Below are positions 58,487 through 64,000 of a stretch of DNA of 64,000 nucleotides, piece by piece. This stretch comes from Agrocybe praecox (lineage: Eukaryota > Basidiomycota > Agaricomycetes > Agaricales > Agrocybaceae): contig OZ024852.1 in assembly GCA_964017145.1 (NCBI GenBank), forward strand, positions 490,945 to 554,944, in the 5' to 3' direction. Each line of letters opens with the position of its first letter. Positions within the stretch are counted from its first letter, which is position 1. A program made the position numbers and the translations under genes. The notes beneath the pieces are model-generated. The model ran no database searches, was not told the DNA's origin, and was given only the letters and a program-made list of their open reading frames with translations.

Positions 58487-60682
58487 TTTCAAAAGAAAAA
58501 ATTCCAATGAAAGTTACAAAACGCACTCGCACTCGGGAGTCGGCGTACAATAGCGCACTTGTCACACCACGTGGTACGTAACAGGACGCGACATTGAACA
58601 TTTCACACGCGATTTAAACTTGCTCCTAACACATTACAGTGACACAAGAGACACGATAAATCTTTTTCTCTCCGAAAAAAAGACCAAAAAGGGGACTAAT
58701 GTGTAAAGTATTTGCATCATTCTCCGAGGCGCGACTACGTCGTACGCATCTAAATAGCACCGGTGTAAGGAGTTCAAATCCTACGCACTTGTTCTCACTT
58801 AAACCGAAACCCCAAGGGATCTATAAAACTTGATATGTGCTCTGCACCGCTTTGATAGAAGACCCATCATTAACTCTTTCTGGCATAACAGGTGCAGAAG
58901 ATATCGGATTTTCTAAATTCTTTTGTGCATTCACAATGACTCATGCCAATTTGTACTCCTTTCGCGGCAGGTACTGTTTCAAATACTACCCGATGTTGTA
59001 AGTAAAAGTACAAAGCAATTGCTTCATACTTTGTTGCTTATTATATTTTTGCAGGGTCCCACTTTCCCAGGAAAAAAACCCTGTGCCTCTCAGTGCGTGT
59101 GGGTGTGGATTCAGAGTGTTAAATGTTTTCTTCTTCCCTGATTCAACTCCTACCCTAGGCCTCTAGACCACAAGCTGCGGAAACAGGTATCCATGTGCAT
59201 AGCACATTACTACGTAGCTCATGAAACCGTGCCCAAGTTGTAACGTGTTCTAGGCTGTCAATGCTACTATTATGGCCATGGGTCGGTAGCAACGATACGT
59301 ACGTCAATAGTCAAACATCTCAGGTCTGGGATGCCATGGAAAGTACTTACATTTACAACATGCTTAGCGGTTATGTTGAACTGACTGCACCCGAATCCGC
59401 AGTGGCAGGCTGAGCCCGTATTTTTTTCTGAAATACAAAACGGATGTGCATCATATACTGTGTATGTTGCATACAGTTATAGATAGTATTATACGTCACG
59501 ACTAGTTATTACTATCATTCCTCGAGCGAATTAAAATAGACACGGAACGTCATCGATATCATATGCACTGACCTCATGTTTCTCGAGTTTATACATAGTA
59601 GTGACTTGCCCTACATAGCACATCAGACTGAAGACAGATGACATGCAACAGTGACACCAAGATTCCTACCAAGCACATACTAAGTCAGTACGAGCAGACC
59701 TCTTCTTGCTACTAATCAATATCGCCACATCAGGCAAAAGAAAGAAAGCCTACTCAGCATCGTCTTCTCTAAGGAACACGGCTAGTTCTCTTGAAGAATA
59801 AGAAAATAGGACCCTCGCATCGCATCGCAGCCTCGTGTTAGAACGTATAAATACGTACGTGGATGAATGACCTGTATATACGCATCGTAAATGCCACTCA
59901 CATAGGTACATTTGCATGACAGAGGGACAGAGGAACTAATGATACCATAGTAAGACTGACTGACTGACTTTCATTCATTCATTCATTCATGCTAAATGTC
60001 AGTCCAGTCCAGGACCCATCGACGGTGATACGCAATTATCGCCCGAGTCCAAGCACAGAACGACTCTTTACTAACCCTAATGGCTAGTACCGAGATGAAC
60101 TTGACTTTGAAGCTTGAGGTGCGGCATCGAGTAGTTACCTTCGCGTTATCATCATCGAAGCCAGGATAGATGCTGCCTTGCCCAAAAACATGGAGCCGAG
60201 GGAACGATACGGATGCGTAGCAGGTACTAAACGCCGCTCGAGTCTCACCGCGGCGCGAAAAGGCATTAAATTGAGCATGCATCCGCCGTCACTGTTGCCA
60301 AATGCCAAAGAAAAATGCCGGATATGTAAAGAGACTAAATAGGGAAAGTAATCACTGGTTTTCCCGAGGCGTCTACGAGGTTACTCAAACGCCTCTTTCT
60401 GCGCTATCTTTGCGAATCCCGCAGAAAGAAAAAGCATCTCCCGGAGCAGCCTGACCCTTCCCGTGGAGTTTTGCGATGGAATGCAGGGTAGAACAAGGAC
60501 GGATATGTTTATCTGCAGCCTCAAGGCGAGAAGAAGGGATGGAGTGACATAAAGCTCATTAAAGGCTAAAAAAGAACAAGGCCCTGTCCAACAATCACGG
60601 CAGCCTGACAGGTTTTTTCTGTCCCTTTCATGGCTGCATTTCCCTTTAATTCACCACCACCACCACCCTCCCCTCCTTCCCC
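58487..60682. other. Long intergenic region with microsatellite
   Basis: 2.2 kb between two divergent genes. Holds a (GACT)n then (TTCA)n repeat around 59955-59990. Several short ORFs, none supported. Confidence 0.45.
59955..59990. repeat. Tetranucleotide microsatellite
   Basis: Three GACT units run directly into about five TTCA/ATTC units. Simple sequence repeat, possibly polymorphic. Confidence 0.85.
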
Positions 60683-62328
60683 ATGGCCACTGTGTCTTTT
60701 CCCCGCGTAATATGGATGCATATCGCCCATTTCCTCCCTGCTCTCGTCATTCAGGATCTCATGGCCCTCAATAGTACCTTTTTTGACATCGCCATGAACT
60801 ATCGATATAGACAGATGAGCTTTGCGTATTTGGATAACAGAATGTTGAGGAGTCTCGCTCGTCTCAAGTACGTCGTATCCTGCCACTCATCCATCGGCTA
60901 ATAGGCGCATGTAGAGACCCAGCCGTAGCGAAACGCGTCCGCATCTTGCACGTCTATCCAGGTTTCGTAAAAGAAGCTCTCGACAGGGACAAGCTCGATT
61001 CCGAAGGCCATGTACTCCGGCGTTCACTGCGTGACAAACTAGCCGACATCGCCAACAACCTCCTAGAACAGAAAATCTTCACGAAGCATCCTCGGATACG
61101 CCTCATCCGCACCCTCAAGCGCACGGAAGACGTCGTCCAGATCATGCTTCAAGTGCTAAGCGGCTTGCCGAACGTAACCGATTATTACGTTACATGGTGT
61201 GGCTTGCCGTCCATAACCGCCACAGCAGTCCCTTTTTTATCAAAAGTGTTCCAAGGAAGCCTTCAGAAACTTTCCCTCGAGTTGTCCTTGGAGAATATGC
61301 GAAGCCTCCTCACTCCTTCTTTCAAAGCGCAGAACCTGCAAGAGCTCGTATTGACGATACACTCAGAGAACATAACCTCCGTTTGGGAGCGGGACGAAAT
61401 CCTAAGAGCGTACTTGGCACCAGCGATCAGCAGCCTGGGCCTGTCCCTGAAAATCCTCACTATCCAATCCTGGGAGCCCACCGACCTCTCGCCGATGCTC
61501 TGCGCACTCGCCCTCACACGTCTCCCCATACTTGAGCAGCTCATAATTGCGATCCCCGTCGAATCGACACACCTAGGCGATCCCGAAGGACTCGCCCAAT
61601 TCCTACTCGCGCACCGCTCGAGTCTGCGCGTGCTTCGCCTCCGCGCAACGCAGTATGGCGGGCCTGGGATGACGCCTGACCTCGTGTCTTTTGACCAGTG
61701 GGTCAAGAACGCGCTAAGTGCTGTCCATCTCCCAAAACTTCGTGTGCTCGATATAAGCTCCAACCTCTTCCCAACGTTCACTGCTATCGTGTGTCTCCAG
61801 TACCTCGCAAGTACGATCACCTCGTTGTCGCTTACCGGATCATATAGGACGTACGACGACGTCGAGGAGATCCTGCTTGCTCTCGTTTCTGTTTCCTCCT
61901 CCAGCGGCGGCTCACTGGGGAAGGTGAGCAACGAACACTCCGTCCTACCCCTAACGCGCCTGCGCATCGGACTCGTTTCGCTGTCTCCGCAACTTGTGGA
62001 TCTTATTTCGACCATGCTGCTCCGCTTGACGTGTTTAGAGTTGGTGGTCAAGTACGTGTTACCCCATGCGCAGGATAGGCCTGAAGGCGGAGGGAGGCAG
62101 GTGGTACGCATGCCTTTGGATTGCTATTGCATTGATTTCAGGCTCAATAGTGTTTTTTTGCAGGACCGCTTTTTATCCGAGATGGACAAACGAATGTATT
62201 CCTACTGGCCTCTTCAGCACATGTCCATATTGGCAGACTTTCTGCCGATCCAACATAGACATTATTACGAAGAGAGCATCGAGCACGCCTTTAGGCGGAG
62301 CATACCGTCTCTAAAGACGTTCAGCTAG
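60683..62328 (+). CDS. F-box-like protein with leucine-rich-repeat-type body
   Basis: Probable SCF substrate-receptor-like protein of the agaricomycete F-box class. Two exons (60683-60867, 60915-62328) give 532 residues; the intron splits a Lys codon. The N-terminus VSFPRVIWMHIAHFLPALVI, then QDLMALNSTFFDIAM, resembles the F-box helices. The rest has Leu-rich alpha/beta periodicity (GSLQKLSLELSLENMRSLL; LRVLRLRATQYGGPG; LPKLRVLDISSNLFPTFTAI; TITSLSLTGSY), as in the irregular LRRs of such proteins. No catalytic motif. It stands alone on this strand. Calling it F-box is by pattern; a strict F-box consensus is not fully visible. Confidence 0.7.
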
Positions 62329-63209
62329 CTTGATAGCATATCAGCAAAGCCTTACCCAAGCATTTAACACCGCATATATTAAATACGGGCGCTCATTTTT
62401 GACGCATACATGCACTTGCTTGAACATCGCATGTCATATTCTATGTAAGATATCGCTTTATTCAAACTGCATATATTTAATACAACAGATTTAAAAACAT
62501 ACCTCCGGGTCTCAATCAGATACTTTTAGGCGCATATTACGCTTTAGCACTGCACACTGACCACCAGAATGGCGCACGAATGAGCTCCGTGCCTCAAATG
62601 CTTCGTATGACGACATCGCCCAGAAAAAGACGTTCAAGGGCAATGCCGGTCCCCAGAAATCAACATCAAGTGACAAGCAGACTTGATGAGCATAGCGTTC
62701 ATATGTTTCTCATCATATATGCCGTGATTTGTGGGACGATATGGTGAGGTGGTGGAGATGCAGGAAAGAAAGTGAACGGTGGTGGAAGAGAATCAAAGAG
62801 CGCGCGCGACGAACGTGATCGTCCAAGTATCGCGTTACTTGGTCGTGTTTGTCAAGACTATGTCCAAATGCCGGAGCGGCATCATCTGCAAGCCATTCGG
62901 AGACGTGCACACAGACAGAGTCCAGACGTTCGCGTATTAACGTAACTGTTGGTGAACACTGAGTCCCTTGACTCTGGATGCAGAAGTTCCACTTGCTCGA
63001 ACCGGGAACAGGGTACATTTGCAAAGGAAGAGTTCCTCAATTTAGCGCCTAAGATATCAACTTTCAGCTGCACCACCGCGGGAGACACAAATATGGTTAT
63101 AATCATTACTCTTACTCCCCGACTAGTACGCGATGTGCCTTTACACCTTCACAAAGAAGTACTAATTCATTACCTGCTTCCTCTTCTTCTGATGTCTGCC
63201 TGCATCATG
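62329..63209. other. Intergenic, possible extra exons of the edge gene
   Basis: Two overlapping minus-strand frames (62713-63024 and 62882-63106) could be further 3' exons or an extra small gene (for example LADDAAPAFGHSLDKHDQVT). No splice solution was convincing, so none is called. Confidence 0.35.
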
Positions 63210-63979
63210 TCATGCACACGCAGAATGCCCCAAGTTAACGAATGGTTTTCCACGATATGTGTTATGAACATCAAATATGACTCCATTTGCTCTCGGTGCT
63301 TCTAAGAGGTCGCCAATGGATAGATTAAGGACGGTCGTCCCGTCCCTTGGGTATGTTTTTGCAAAGAGATCGTTCCAGAAGAGAGTATGTGGGTTCAACG
63401 GTCTAGGGAGATGTAAATAAATCATTGATGACCTGACGTTGAATGAGAATGATATTATTATAGCATGCTTACGAGACTGGGTCCTTCAAGTTCTTGCTTC
63501 CAACTGGGGGTGCGACTGCATTGGGAGGCGGCAACGTCGTTTTTGTTTTTGTGATTCGACTCTCGAAGGCTTCTCTCCGGCACTTGGATAATCGGGGGTT
63601 TGTCCGTCGAAACTGTCCAAGGGAGATGTTACGATTGTCTTTCCCTTTTACAGGCTCCACTACCACCTCTTCTTCTTTGACGATCCTACGGAGGCCGGAA
63701 ATTCGAAGTTCCTGTTCCCCCTTGGAGTTTTTGTCCACCTTCGTTTCTATCCCTTCATCTCGTCGTGCCTTTTTCTTCAATGGACGATTTGACTGAAATT
63801 CAAGGTCCGAGTCTTCAGAACCACTATTAAGTGGTCGCTTTCTTGCTTTCCCCTGTCGCACTTCGTGTGTTTGCTCATCTCTCTTCGTTTCGCAGTTGGT
63901 TACTTTGGGATGTGTCTTCTTTTTCAGTCCAAGTAAACATTCAGGGTCGATTAGTCGAATTTTGGATTCGTCAAAGTCA
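63210..63979 (-). CDS. 3' part of a gene running off the right edge, unknown
   Basis: Partial coding region on the minus strand. An acceptor near 63980 opens an exon reading DFDESKIRLIDPECLLGLKK, then a highly charged, Lys/Arg-rich, likely disordered stretch with nuclear-signal clusters (KARKRPLNSGSEDSD; NRPLKKKARRDEG). A donor near 63475 joins, across an intron of about 70-80 bp, a last exon with PLNPHTLFWNDLFAKTYPRD, then GTTVLNLSIGDLLEAPRANG and RGKPFVNLG, stopping at 63210. The charged part suggests a nuclear protein; the last exon looks folded, but I do not recognise it. The 5' part lies beyond the window. Confidence 0.55.
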
Positions 63980-64000
63980 TCTAGAGGTCATATTAAAGGT

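Noticed and set aside
58720..58800. Possible tRNA 3' half with GTTCAAATCC
   Set aside because: T stem does not pair without a bulge and no upstream arms fit.
61263..62111. 282-codon minus-strand ORF
   Set aside because: Antisense shadow of the F-box/LRR gene, Arg/Ser-rich as expected from reverse translation of Leu-rich repeats.

Overview
This window is nuclear DNA from a filamentous basidiomycete, most likely an agaricomycete (mushroom-forming) fungus. The genes are split by many short introns, mostly about 45-80 bp with GT..AG ends. There are no bacterial-style operons. Several families point to basidiomycetes: a class I hydrophobin, a DUF6593-like protein and two DUF6533-type seven-helix membrane proteins. 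Most products are conserved eukaryotic housekeeping proteins. All gene calls come from reading the sequence, with splice sites placed by eye; no database search was possible.

Layout. 1-5.5 kb: sparse, with a class I hydrophobin (minus) and one weak ORF. 5.5-16 kb: glycine cleavage T protein (minus), coronin (plus), two head-to-head flavodoxin-like quinone reductases, and deoxyribose-phosphate aldolase (minus). 16-28.7 kb: mitochondrial Hsp78-type ClpB chaperone (plus), a large ankyrin/RCC1/BTB protein of the IBtk type (minus), an intron-containing tRNA-Val, squalene synthase ERG9 (minus), and a small plus-strand ORF diverging from ERG9. 29-38 kb: a four-helix membrane protein, the DUF6593-like protein, tRNA-Ile, a mitochondrial J-protein, and a Ser/Pro-rich orphan. 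38-41 kb: two more identical tRNA-Ile genes flanking a 1-kb element with terminal inverted repeats, then Rpb7. 41-51 kb: a CCCH/RRM-like/RBR ubiquitin ligase, an Nto1/BRPF-type chromatin reader and a PDI-like ER protein, all minus. 52-57 kb: two tandem DUF6533 genes. 57.5-64 kb: RNase H2 subunit C (minus), an F-box/LRR-like protein (plus), and the 3' part of a gene that runs off the right edge (minus).

The genes do not form one pathway. The most notable items are a ubiquitin ligase that pairs two CCCH zinc fingers with a predicted RNA-binding region and an RBR catalytic module; a 10-nt microexon kept in both DUF6533 paralogues; a sterol-regulatory-element-like site upstream of ERG9; a GC-AG intron in coronin; the inverted flavodoxin pair; and the tRNA-Ile/inverted-repeat cluster. 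I found no rRNA, CRISPR, plasmid or phage features, and no intact transposase.
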